Source: Thermoactinomyces sp. DSM 45892
GTDB lineage: Bacteria; Bacillota; Bacilli; Thermoactinomycetales; Thermoactinomycetaceae
Assembly (NCBI RefSeq): GCF_900107305.1
Contig: NZ_FNPL01000001.1
Location: 62,001 to 126,000 of the forward strand
Length of the DNA: 64,000 nucleotides
Direction: 5' to 3'
Under the pieces are notes generated by a model. It did no database searches. It was not told the DNA's origin and saw nothing but the letters and a program-made list of their open reading frames with translations. The position numbers were made by a program, and so were the translations under genes. Shown here piece after piece: positions 14,559-22,772 of this stretch (position 1 is its first letter; every line of letters starts with the position of its first letter).

Positions 14559-15629
14559 TTAATCGAATTCAGTGTACTTAGGTTGGATATGGTTTGTTAA
14601 ATCATAAAAAATCAATAACATCTCCCACATGGGTACATAGTCTTCTAACACTTTCAGTTGCACAATATATTTATTGTCCGATTTGTTTTTTCGCATCTGT
14701 CTTTTTGTTGCCAAGGTTAACGAATGCTTTGCATATTGCTCTTTAAAAACCTCAAACATGTTATCACGGTCAATCTGGCTTAGTCTATGCTTAGTATATA
14801 ACTCCTCCAAATCACCAAAATGTAATTCTGGAACCTGTATGACACAACCGTGTGATTCATAATAGTATTTGATACCCATTCCCATCAACAACTCATCATA
14901 CTCCTTCTTAAAGGCATTAACGGCAGGATGAAAATGCTTGAAAGATAGATCTGTTAGAGAAACTCCATGCTTCAAACATAATTCTTTTCTTAAGTTTGAA
15001 ATCTCTTGAACCTCAAGATTAGATAGAGCTCTATGCTCTTCGTCCTCTAACTGACAAGCATACATTTCTTTACGGTAAAGGATGATATTCTCCTCAGAAA
15101 GCCTAGTAAAAACAGAAGTTAACCCCCGTCTTAAGCGATTCAGCTCAGTTAAAACAAAATGACGTAAAACCACAATATCATCCTCAGTAAAAGCACTATG
15201 ATATTTTTCCTTCAGCTTCCCAATATGTTCAATCATGGTTAGATCATTGTTTGAAGCACTGATTATCTCTATATTCACAAAACCTATTTGAGTCAACCAT
15301 TGATTCAACGACATTGATATGAACTTATCCCTGCAATATGTAAAAAAGTAATCCAAAACTAGATTATATAATGCATCGTTGTAAGGTACTACAGTTCCAT
15401 TATTTCGGCGTTGATCCCTTCGCTCCACAACACTCTCAAATGGCTCCTCTAAAACAAACACCTTATTACGTCCACGTTTTTCTTCCTTAACAACACCATA
15501 ATATTGCTTCATCGATTTCAGAAGACAATCATTGCTTTCCTTTCTCCATTTACGACCGTTAGCAATACAGTTTCTTTGTGCTTTCGTTCCAAACCGTTCT
15601 ACAGCCTCTTTCAGCATTAATACCAACAT
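14559..15629 (-). CDS. Unknown phage protein, possible DNA-binding regulator or replication factor
   Basis: A 356-aa soluble protein. The first 75 residues (KEAVERFGTKAQRNCIANGRKWRK, QYYGVVKEEKRGRNKVFVLEEP) look like a winged-helix domain with a GRNKVFVLEEP wing; the rest is helical and charged. I do not recognise a family. ATG 15629 has only a weak site, and an internal ATG at 15616 is possible. It is preceded by a large dyad built from a variant of the phage repeat (15651-15717), so it is likely part of the same regulon. Position next to a recombinase and helicase suggests early regulation or replication. Confidence 0.55.
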   Translation of the reverse strand: MLVLMLKEAVERFGTKAQRNCIANGRKWRKESNDCLLKSMKQYYGVVKEEKRGRNKVFVLEEPFESVVERRDQRRNNGTVVPYNDALYNLVLDYFFTYCRDKFISMSLNQWLTQIGFVNIEIISASNNDLTMIEHIGKLKEKYHSAFTEDDIVVLRHFVLTELNRLRRGLTSVFTRLSEENIILYRKEMYACQLEDEEHRALSNLEVQEISNLRKELCLKHGVSLTDLSFKHFHPAVNAFKKEYDELLMGMGIKYYYESHGCVIQVPELHFGDLEELYTKHRLSQIDRDNMFEVFKEQYAKHSLTLATKRQMRKNKSDNKYIVQLKVLEDYVPMWEMLLIFYDLTNHIQPKYTEFD

Positions 15630-15650
15630 GGTTTCAGTCCTGTTCTGTTC

Positions 15651-15717
15651 AATAGGTACGTAAGATCAGTTTTAAAATAATATATATATATTTTATAATT
15701 GATTTTACGTACCTATT
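15651..15717. promoter_or_regulatory. Dyad of repeat-element variant GGTACGTAAAATCA upstream of the 356-aa gene
   Basis: AATAGGTACGTAAGATCA (15651-15668) and its inverse TGATTTTACGTACCTATT (15700-15717) are 18-bp arms with one mismatch, about a 31-bp AT-only centre that contains the only plausible -10 sequences. Each arm resembles the left half of the phage repeat with GTACGTAA in place of GTACATAA. It looks like a paired operator around the promoter. Confidence 0.6.
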
Positions 15718-15788
15718 ATTTAAGTAATGAAATCATCCATCATATTTTTTTATACAATCTACAGTCAAAATAGGTTTATCTCTTCCCT

Positions 15789-16808
15789 TTACAAATCAAG
15801 CGTATCCAGAGATTGCAGTAATTTAATCTGGGTACTCCTATCTGCTTGTTTTACTAAATTCAACAACTGCTCATGTGATAAATCATCAAATCTTTCAATG
15901 GGTATATGATTATTCACATCGACGATAACTAAATCGTCAAGTGATTTCTTCGCCATATAATCATTTAGAGTGGTCGTAATAGAGGCATGATTCCCCTGTT
16001 GTTGCATGGCTTTCAAGTCATAGTTCGTTATCACAGCAACTTCATTAATACTTGATTTTTTAAACGAATGGAAGGCGATCTTCCTGTCTTGGAAGTCCAT
16101 ATTATCTCTTAGATAGCTGATTAACCTATTCACACTTTTATTAGTAAGTCGAAAAATTTTTTCTCCACCTACCAATTCTTTTTGCTTCATCAACGCATCA
16201 TGAAGATCAGATGAGATTTTTTTGTAATCCCATTTGTTCCCTTTGCCAAGAGTCCTTAAGAACCATACCCCATCACGTTCGATTAAACTGTCCCAAGTCA
16301 AATTCAGGATAGAGTCTTTTCGAAATGCAGTAGCATATGCCACTCGAATTAACAGCCCCTTTTCAAATCCCTTACGTGTTGTACCAACTAATTTGATAGC
16401 TTCTATGATTTCTAAATGTGTCATAGGATCATAGGATACCTTGTCATGTTCAGCATATCGTTCCACTTCAAACCATGATGGTTTCACATCAAAACCGTAC
16501 TCTGCTAATTTCTTATAGCATTTTTTCAGAGCGGAGAGACGAGAATTGACTGTTGCAGTTTTATATCGTTGTCGGAGCTGTACCTGATAAGACTCAATCT
16601 GCATTTTCGTGAATACCAAATCCCCTTCTACTAGATCATCTACTGCCTTGCGACACATTGTCATGAAAAAATCTCTTATCGCAACCTCATAGGAAGTCCT
16701 TGTATGAATACTATTTTGCTCAATTCTCTCTAAAAATGTTTTAATACATTCCCATATGCTACTTCCAGTACTGCCATTTAACTGTAGTAAGTTATTTTGA
16801 AAGCTCAT
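15789..16808 (-). CDS. Tyrosine recombinase/integrase family protein with HxxK in place of HxxR
   Basis: A 339-aa protein with an N-terminal core-binding domain (HTRTSYEVAIRDFF, NSRLSALKKCYKKLAEYG) and a C-terminal catalytic domain. First Arg is in TAFRKDS, the beta-hairpin Lys in LGKGNKWD, box II reads FHSFKKSS (His present, the second Arg replaced by Lys), then GNHASITT and the Tyr in LNDYM. So most of the active site remains, but the Arg-to-Lys change could weaken or abolish catalysis. The promoter (16836-16865) carries the phage repeat and diverges from the helicase promoter. It could be a recombinase, or a DNA-binding regulator of the same fold as the gene at 3026. Confidence 0.75.
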   Translation of the reverse strand: MSFQNNLLQLNGSTGSSIWECIKTFLERIEQNSIHTRTSYEVAIRDFFMTMCRKAVDDLVEGDLVFTKMQIESYQVQLRQRYKTATVNSRLSALKKCYKKLAEYGFDVKPSWFEVERYAEHDKVSYDPMTHLEIIEAIKLVGTTRKGFEKGLLIRVAYATAFRKDSILNLTWDSLIERDGVWFLRTLGKGNKWDYKKISSDLHDALMKQKELVGGEKIFRLTNKSVNRLISYLRDNMDFQDRKIAFHSFKKSSINEVAVITNYDLKAMQQQGNHASITTTLNDYMAKKSLDDLVIVDVNNHIPIERFDDLSHEQLLNLVKQADRSTQIKLLQSLDTLDL

Positions 16809-16835
16809 AAGATCACCACTCCCTATACTCTTTAT

Positions 16836-16865
16836 ATTATACGATTATTTTTATGTACTTATAAA
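16836..16865 (-). promoter_or_regulatory. Promoter with repeat element for the recombinase gene
   Basis: Minus strand: TTTATA (weak -35), an 18-base spacer AGTACATAAAAATAATCG, TATAAT (16841-16836). It is almost the same as the helicase promoter 190 bp away in the opposite direction. The ribosome binding site GGGAGTGG follows before the ATG at 16808. Confidence 0.65.
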
Positions 16866-17029
16866 GACCCAATTGAATCTTCTACATTAAGTTTAAAGAT
16901 ATTTCCTTCAATGAAAACTCAACCTCATACGCCGTTAAACCATTGTTAAAACAGGATCACTTACATAAAAATAGACTTTCACAAAACTAAAATCTAAACT
17001 AACTATCAGATTTAACATAATAGCCTCGT

Positions 17030-17059
17030 TTGACAAGTACATAAAAATAATCATATAAT
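17030..17059 (+). promoter_or_regulatory. Sigma-A promoter with embedded repeat element for the helicase gene
   Basis: TTGACA (17030-17035), an 18-base spacer AGTACATAAAAATAATCA, TATAAT (17054-17059). It is the best-matched copy of the repeat and both boxes are consensus. The leader is short and GAGGTG precedes the ATG at 17080. Confidence 0.75.
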
Positions 17060-17079
17060 ATTAATATAGAGGTGACGAT

Positions 17080-19305
17080 ATGTCGAATAGAATCATAGTA
17101 ATACCAAATAAAAAACTGTATTTCGATGAAAAAAACTATTATGGCATCTTTGCTTGCCAAGTTCATTCGAGGTCTGCTAACAAGATCACCCTAAACAAAT
17201 ATGGAACGATTAGTATTAAAGGCACTATGCCCCAACTTAAACTAGGTGAGAAATACTGCGTTTCACTAAAAGAAGATCCAAATGGTAAGTATCAAGGAAG
17301 TTACATTGTATTGAATCTCACGCAACTACTCCCTCAATCCAAAGAAGAACAGAAACTATTTTTTAAGTCATTCCTCCCTTCTGCTCAACTGAATCATATT
17401 TTTGAGATTTACAATGGGGAAGATATTATTTCGCTAATCAAAGAAGATAAATTTGACTATCGTAAGATCAAAGGGATGGAGAAAAAGGCTTTTGAAACAA
17501 TCTATACAAAAGTAAATGAGATACTAACCATAAATGAAATATCTACATTTATTCATCGGAACGGGATTCCATATCATTTAGTAGCCGATATATTTAAAAA
17601 ATATACAAACACTGAGACTGTCATTGATCTAATTGAGAATAATCCGTACTTGCTAACTGGAGTGATTGGTTTCCCCAAGGCAGACGAAATTGCAAAATCT
17701 ATGGGGCATAGCTTAACAAGTCCCTTAAGAATTGAAGCCTGCATTAAGTACGTGATCCAAGAAGAAAGTGTCAAAGGTCATACTTGGATTGACTATGATA
17801 CACTACTTAATCGTTGTGCAACATATTTGTCCATTGATCGATCTTATATAGATACCTTGCTGACGGAAGGGACACCAGATATCGTCAAAAAGAGAAATCG
17901 ATATACCTTGCGAGAGTTTTATAAGCAAGAAGAGTTAATAGCCATGAAAATGAACCAAATCAAGACTCAATCCAAACAGATTTTTACTCCAAAAGAAATA
18001 GACGCATTCTTGGACAATTATTGTACAAGCCATCGAATCATACTTGATCACCATCAACGCAAATTCTTCCATGACTGGAACAACAACAATATTCTGTTCT
18101 TAATTGGAGGAGGAGGGATGGGAAAGAGCTGGATTCAACGCATCTTACTAGAGCTAGTAAAAAAGAAAAATCTTACGGTTGCCCTTCTAGCTCCTACTGG
18201 AAAAGCTAGTAAAGTGATGAGCCATTATACGGGAGAACAAGCATCCACCATACATAGAAAAATTAGAGCGAGTAAGTTCCTTGAAAAAGCTACGGGAAAG
18301 ATTAAAGAAGACATCATCATCGTTGATGAGTCCAGTATGTGTGACATTTTTATTTTAGCTCAGTTATTTGACTCGATTGATAATCCAAATGTACGAATTT
18401 TGTTTGTAGGAGATGACTTTCAACTCCCCAGTATAGGAGCAGGAAACTTCTTCTATGATGCCATACATAGTCACTGTATCACCGCTTCGAAATTAGAAAA
18501 ATTCTTCCGTCAAGAAGATGATGGCATTCTCAATGTAGCAACCCATGTTCGAAATGGAACCAACTTTTTAAAGGATCACTCAAAAGGTCAAATCTCTTTT
18601 GGCAATGATTGTCTATTCCATTTAGTCGATCCTCCTTACATTCAAAATCGATATTTACAACACTATAGTAAGCTTTTGGAACAATACGCCCCAGAGGATA
18701 CCGTAATCCTCTCCCCTACTAAAAAAGGCATACTAGGGACAGCCATCATCAATCAAGAAATCCAGAATCTAGTTAATCCTGCAAGCCCCATGAAAAAAGA
18801 AATCGCATTTGGTAAAAGCTCTACTACTCGATTCCGTGTGGATGATTTGGTAATGAATATTGTAAATTCATATGAAATGGAAGCAATAGGTGGAGAAAAA
18901 TGTGAGGTTTTGAACGGAGATACAGGAAAAATAGTCGATATTCTGAAGGATGAAAAGGTCATCATTGTAGACTTTGATGGTGTAGAGGTGAAAGTAAAGT
19001 TTAGCAATGTATTAAAGCACTTAGTTCATTCGTGGGCATTAACGATACACAAGAGCCAAGGTAGTCAGTATAAAGCTGTAATCGTCATTCTTGATGAGTC
19101 AATGGCCTACCAACTCAATGCAAATTTAATTTACACCGCTTTCTCTCGAGCCAAGAATCAATTGTTGGTTTTAGGACAAGCAAAAACGATTAACCATGGA
19201 GTCTCTAGATTTGCTAGTTTAGAAAGACGAAGTTTTTTACCTGAATTACTACATCAATTTAGTAAGCCCCATAAACATTCCGACCGTAACATTCATACCG
19301 CATAG
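17080..19305 (+). CDS. RecD2/TraA-type superfamily 1 DNA helicase
   Basis: A 741-aa SF1B helicase. Walker A is GGGGMGKSW near residue 345, with motif I followed by VALLAPTGKASKVM, Walker B IIIVDESSMCD near 415, VRILFVGDDFQLPSIGAG, and the C-terminal helicase motifs SWALTIHKSQGSQYKAVIVIL and YTAFSRAKNQLLVLG. The N-terminal 330 residues hold the OB-like and helix-hairpin region of RecD2 proteins. It should unwind DNA 5' to 3' using ATP, in phage replication or recombination. It is transcribed from the repeat-bearing promoter. The late operon follows in the same direction after about 65 bp with no obvious terminator, so early transcripts might read into it. Confidence 0.85.
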   Translation: MSNRIIVIPNKKLYFDEKNYYGIFACQVHSRSANKITLNKYGTISIKGTMPQLKLGEKYCVSLKEDPNGKYQGSYIVLNLTQLLPQSKEEQKLFFKSFLPSAQLNHIFEIYNGEDIISLIKEDKFDYRKIKGMEKKAFETIYTKVNEILTINEISTFIHRNGIPYHLVADIFKKYTNTETVIDLIENNPYLLTGVIGFPKADEIAKSMGHSLTSPLRIEACIKYVIQEESVKGHTWIDYDTLLNRCATYLSIDRSYIDTLLTEGTPDIVKKRNRYTLREFYKQEELIAMKMNQIKTQSKQIFTPKEIDAFLDNYCTSHRIILDHHQRKFFHDWNNNNILFLIGGGGMGKSWIQRILLELVKKKNLTVALLAPTGKASKVMSHYTGEQASTIHRKIRASKFLEKATGKIKEDIIIVDESSMCDIFILAQLFDSIDNPNVRILFVGDDFQLPSIGAGNFFYDAIHSHCITASKLEKFFRQEDDGILNVATHVRNGTNFLKDHSKGQISFGNDCLFHLVDPPYIQNRYLQHYSKLLEQYAPEDTVILSPTKKGILGTAIINQEIQNLVNPASPMKKEIAFGKSSTTRFRVDDLVMNIVNSYEMEAIGGEKCEVLNGDTGKIVDILKDEKVIIVDFDGVEVKVKFSNVLKHLVHSWALTIHKSQGSQYKAVIVILDESMAYQLNANLIYTAFSRAKNQLLVLGQAKTINHGVSRFASLERRSFLPELLHQFSKPHKHSDRNIHTA

Positions 19306-19372
19306 TTCACTTTTCAATTTGATCCAATTCCAACACAACCAAAAAATCTTCTAACAAGGAGTGAACTAGAAA

Positions 19373-19735
19373 TTGCTAACACTAACAAAAAAACTATCTC
19401 AAAAAGAAGGGATAATAGAAGAGCTTACTTTAACCAATCCAATTGTAGTAAAACATCTCATTTTTTTTCGGGATCAGGTTGATATCACATATAACCCCAG
19501 CATACTTCCAACAAGTACTATATCTACTATCGATATTGAGATGGTTGCCACCTATATGTCATTGGACCTCGCCATTGCAAAGTGTAGATTCAGCAAAAAG
19601 GAACTAACGCTATTAAACTATTTATTTAAAGGCTATTCCGTTTTTGATGTGGTCAAGAAAACTCAACTTTATCCAACTAAAACAGCGTATCGAGTATTGG
19701 GTCGAATAGTCAACCGAATTGCACAAGTAAGCTGA
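19373..19735 (+). CDS. Sigma region 4-like / ArpU-like putative late regulator
   Basis: A 120-aa protein starting at TTG 19373, 10 bases after AAGGAG. The C-terminal half, KKELTLLNYLFKGYSVFDVV followed by TQLYPTKTAYRVLGRIVNRI, looks like a sigma-70 region 4 helix-turn-helix. In other Firmicute phages, small proteins of this kind next to the packaging genes (for example ArpU-like or Xpf-like) control late transcription. It is the first gene of the late set, which supports a late activator role. That role is inference; no late promoter sequence is recognised. Confidence 0.5.
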   Translation: MLTLTKKLSQKEGIIEELTLTNPIVVKHLIFFRDQVDITYNPSILPTSTISTIDIEMVATYMSLDLAIAKCRFSKKELTLLNYLFKGYSVFDVVKKTQLYPTKTAYRVLGRIVNRIAQVS

Positions 19736-19819
19736 ATATAAGGAGTGAATAAAAATATTTCCTTAATAGTGACAAAAAAGTCGCTTCAAAAGGGGTATAT
19801 ATATGAAGGGATTTATATC

Positions 19820-20158
19820 ATGAAAATAATATTGCCGAACGGAGAAGTAGTTGAATTAGACCAACATTTAAACATACATGAGAAAAAAGAGATAGTGGAG
19901 AAATTGAAATGCGAATGGATTGACACTATAACAAAGGATAAGTATGCATGGTTTAACAATAACACCAAGTACTTCCTCGATTCACTTGCCAACTACTTAG
20001 TTTGGCATAAAGATAACATAGATAAATGTAAGCATGATAAAGAGGTTTTATCAAAAAAACGAGTCGATAAGCTTTCCAACTTCCGTAAAGATAGTAAAGA
20101 AATCCCCTTTTCTAATCTACCAAAGGAACAACAACAAGACTTAGGTATCGAGGTTTAA
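19820..20158 (+). CDS. Hypothetical phage protein
   Basis: 112 aa starting MKIILPNGEVVELDQHLN. GAAGGG lies 9 bases before the ATG at 19820; the frame is open to 19745, but the earlier part looks non-coding. The protein is charged and helical with lysine-rich stretches (KCKHDKEVLSKKRVDKL). No motif recognised. It is followed after 3 bases by the next small gene. Confidence 0.55.
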   Translation: MKIILPNGEVVELDQHLNIHEKKEIVEKLKCEWIDTITKDKYAWFNNNTKYFLDSLANYLVWHKDNIDKCKHDKEVLSKKRVDKLSNFRKDSKEIPFSNLPKEQQQDLGIEV

Positions 20159-20161
20159 ATT

Positions 20162-20461
20162 ATGAACAGAGAAAAAAAGTTCGACTTGCTAGTAACAAAT
20201 AACAAAGCCTACCAATGGTGCTACGTCGACACCGAAAATACTTTCACTTTTATGAATCACACTCTCCAAATAAGTGAAGATGTAAAAGAATATGCCGTAT
20301 ATAACAAAGCTAAATATACAAATGGAGCACTAAACCAATACTCTAATAAAGCCTCTATGGAAAAAATTTTAATCGTAATGAACGCGAATAACCAACTAAA
20401 TTTTTATAATGAAAACTTTAATCCCATTCCATTTGAACACATTCAAGTCAAAGGAGCTTAA
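20162..20461 (+). CDS. Hypothetical phage protein
   Basis: A 99-aa protein with start MNREKKFDLLVTNNKAYQW. Beta-rich, with no recognised domain or membrane segment. It is tightly packed between two genes: its stop is 2 bases before the GTG of the HU-like gene, whose site (AAAGGAG) is in its last codons. So it is probably co-translated with the DNA-binding gene. Function unknown. Confidence 0.55.
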   Translation: MNREKKFDLLVTNNKAYQWCYVDTENTFTFMNHTLQISEDVKEYAVYNKAKYTNGALNQYSNKASMEKILIVMNANNQLNFYNENFNPIPFEHIQVKGA

Positions 20462-20463
20462 CA

Positions 20464-20760
20464 GTGAATCTACAAAATCTCACGCACACTGTGTGGCAAG
20501 ATGAGCGAATTCAAGAATTAGGAATTAAGAAAAAGGAAGTAGAATTGCTAATGAGTGTCTTATCAGACAAAATAGCAACTGGACTGGTAGATAAGAAGAA
20601 GATCAAAATTAAAGGTCTCTTTACTCTAGGAGTTCGTAAGGTAAAAGGTCGTAAAATCGCTCATCCACAGACCCATGAGCCTATGTACATCGATGACTAC
20701 TATAGACTACATGTAAGCCCGTCAAAGAATCTGAAGGAACAGCTAAAAAAACTAGATTAA
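20464..20760 (+). CDS. HU/IHF-like DNA-binding protein (SPbeta YonN-like)
   Basis: A 98-aa protein with the layout of HU-family proteins: N-terminal helices, then KKIKIKGLFTLGVRKVKGRKIAHPQTHEPM, which matches the beta-arm region (the usual form is GFGTFEVRxRxARxGRNPxTGE), and a C-terminal LHVSPSKNLKEQLKKL. It would bend or wrap DNA, possibly the phage genome during packaging or replication. SPbeta has an HU-like gene (yonN) near this point of its late region. The GTG start at 20464 sits behind AAAGGAG. Confidence 0.75.
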   Translation: MNLQNLTHTVWQDERIQELGIKKKEVELLMSVLSDKIATGLVDKKKIKIKGLFTLGVRKVKGRKIAHPQTHEPMYIDDYYRLHVSPSKNLKEQLKKLD

Positions 20761-21026
20761 TACACCCTTTAGACACACACAGCAAATCATATAAATTAGA
20801 AAATACAACTCAAAAATTACTAAGTATTCATTGGTTGTGTCTAGTCCCCTCACTCATTCGAAGTACCTCTCCCCCCTCTCTCCAAATGAGGCACATACAG
20901 CAAATCAAACTACATAGAAAACTAAAAGAAAATCCCCCTCATCTAAGACAATCCGTGCCTAGTTATATTTATCTCTATCATATCAATTTACAAAACATCT
21001 ATTCCATTAGGGAAAGGGACAAACAA
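20761..21026. other. 266-bp gap with imperfect repeats before the DUF2828 gene
   Basis: TAGACACA (20770-20777) recurs inverted as TGTGTCTA (20836-20843), and an imperfect direct repeat around ACAGCAAATCA occurs near 20780 and 20896. A plus-strand frame is open through here but lacks a start site. The region could hold a promoter or processing site; nothing decisive is visible. Confidence 0.35.
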
Positions 21027-22502
21027 ATGCTAAATCTTCTTCGAAATGAGTTTAATCAAGCTCAAACCGCAAATGGTGCTGTTTCATATAGAAGTACGGA
21101 GTCTACTGTGCTGGACCTTTTCTCTATGGGCGGAGCATACAGACAACGGAATGATACCGATATTAAAATGTTATTTTCCCAAGCATACGCAGAAGACAAA
21201 CTATTAACCATGAAGACCCTCTTCTATCTTCGGGATATCCGTGGTGGTCAGGGTGAAAGACGATTTTTTAGATTATCGTTGGAGCATCTTGCACTACATG
21301 ATCGAGATGTGCTATTAAAAAATCTCCATCTAATCCCTAAGTTCGGTCGCTGGGATGATCTATGGGGACTACTAGAAACACCATTAGGACAAGAAGTCGT
21401 TGCTATAGTGAAAAGCCAACTAAACATAGATCGATCATCTGCTATGCCAAGCTTACTTGGTAAGTGGATGCCGAGTGAAAATGCTTCTTCCCGTATAACA
21501 AAAAAATACGGAAAAATACTACGTGAATCACTTGGCTATTCTTCTAAAACTTATCGGAAGACGTTATCCGACCTTCGTAAGAGGATCGATATTGTTGAAA
21601 ATAAGATGAGTTCCAAGCATTGGCATGAGGTTGAATACGACAAACTGCCTTCCAAAGCAGGATTGATTTATCGAGATGCTTTCTATCGACACGATGAAGA
21701 GCGATATCGATCCTATCTTGACAACTTAAAACAAGGGAAAACAAAAGTAAATGCTAACACCTTGTACCCTCACGAAATTGTTGGAAAAATCCTAGATAGT
21801 GAAAGATATCGTTACTGGAGTTCCTCAGATCCACTCACCCCACAGGATATTCAACTATTTGAAGCGCAATGGAGCGCACTACCTGATTTTATTGGTGAAA
21901 AGAGCGAAGACTCACTCGTCATGGCAGATTGTTCAGCCAGTATGATGGGGACCCCCTTGAATGTCGCCATCTCCTTAGCGATGTATATCGCAGAACGCAA
22001 CAAAGGAGCCTTTAAGGACCACTTTATGAGTTTCTCCTCTCGCCCCAATCTAGTTAAAATCCAAGGGAATAACATCGTTAATAAAGTAACGAATATTTCT
22101 AAACACAACTTCGTGGAATCCACCAATATCGAATCAGCATTAAGCGTAATCCTCCAAACTGCTATTCGAAATAAGCTCCCCAAAACAGACATGATCAGAA
22201 AGCTATATATCATCTCGGACATGCAGTTCGATGTTGCAACGGAAGGCGCAGAAGTTCATATCTTCAGGAGCATGGAGCGCAAATTTGTAGAAGCAGGCTA
22301 CGATCTACCAAATCTAGTTTTCTGGAATGTAAACGCATTTACTACGAACGTTCCATTCACGATGAATGAACAAGGCGTACAACTTGTCTCAGGCTTCTCG
22401 CCGAGTATATTGAAGCATCTCATGAATGCTAGAGAGCAAACACCTTATTCATGGATGTTAGAAGTGATTCAGTCTGAAAGATATGCGGAGGTCAGTGTGT
22501 AA
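21027..22502 (+). CDS. DUF2828-like protein with a von Willebrand A-type domain
   Basis: A 491-aa protein. The N-terminal segment (STESTVLDLFSMGGAYRQR, TLFYLRDIRGGQGERRFFR, KFGRWDDLWGLL) matches the helical DUF2828/TROVE-like part. The C-terminal half has a vWA metal-ion site DCSAS near residue 300 and YIISDMQFD for a later strand. Ro/TROVE-vWA proteins bind structured RNAs; DUF2828 proteins of phages have no settled role. The start at 21027 is preceded by GGGAAAGGGA; the frame is open to 20835. It is unusual to find it at the head of a virion operon, between an HU-like and a YonK-like gene. Confidence 0.75.
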   Translation: MLNLLRNEFNQAQTANGAVSYRSTESTVLDLFSMGGAYRQRNDTDIKMLFSQAYAEDKLLTMKTLFYLRDIRGGQGERRFFRLSLEHLALHDRDVLLKNLHLIPKFGRWDDLWGLLETPLGQEVVAIVKSQLNIDRSSAMPSLLGKWMPSENASSRITKKYGKILRESLGYSSKTYRKTLSDLRKRIDIVENKMSSKHWHEVEYDKLPSKAGLIYRDAFYRHDEERYRSYLDNLKQGKTKVNANTLYPHEIVGKILDSERYRYWSSSDPLTPQDIQLFEAQWSALPDFIGEKSEDSLVMADCSASMMGTPLNVAISLAMYIAERNKGAFKDHFMSFSSRPNLVKIQGNNIVNKVTNISKHNFVESTNIESALSVILQTAIRNKLPKTDMIRKLYIISDMQFDVATEGAEVHIFRSMERKFVEAGYDLPNLVFWNVNAFTTNVPFTMNEQGVQLVSGFSPSILKHLMNAREQTPYSWMLEVIQSERYAEVSV

Positions 22503-22548
22503 AAGCACCTCCTCCTTTTTGAATCTAATGAGAATGAGGTTGAACAAT

Positions 22549-22719
22549 ATGGCTAAACGTACCAATAAATTTTCTGCAAAAGGTGAATTGGCAATAGAAG
22601 AAGGAAAGATTTATGAACTAAAGAAAGACGAGATGATTGAAGTCCCCTTCTTCAATATCTTAAAAGAGTTTGATGGTAAAACTGTCACTGTCTCCATTTC
22701 AGAAGAGATCGAGATTTAA
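22549..22719 (+). CDS. YonK-like small protein
   Basis: A 56-aa protein starting MAKRTNKFSAKGELAIEEGK and ending with a beta-rich KEFDGKTVTVSISEE. This layout is like SPbeta YonK (63 aa), a small protein whose structure is known and function is not. The site GAGGTTG precedes the ATG at 22549. It lies directly before the phosphoesterase, as yonK lies next to yonJ. Confidence 0.65.
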   Translation: MAKRTNKFSAKGELAIEEGKIYELKKDEMIEVPFFNILKEFDGKTVTVSISEEIEI

Positions 22720-22772
22720 CATCGATATATCTTCTCTATTGTCCATGTCAGAGATAAAAAGGAGGATTTTCC

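Noticed and set aside
16948-16972. CACTTACATAAAAATAGAC as another operator copy
   Set aside because: Lacks GTAC and the AATAAT half, and has no promoter boxes at the expected spacing. It may be a relic between the two divergent copies.
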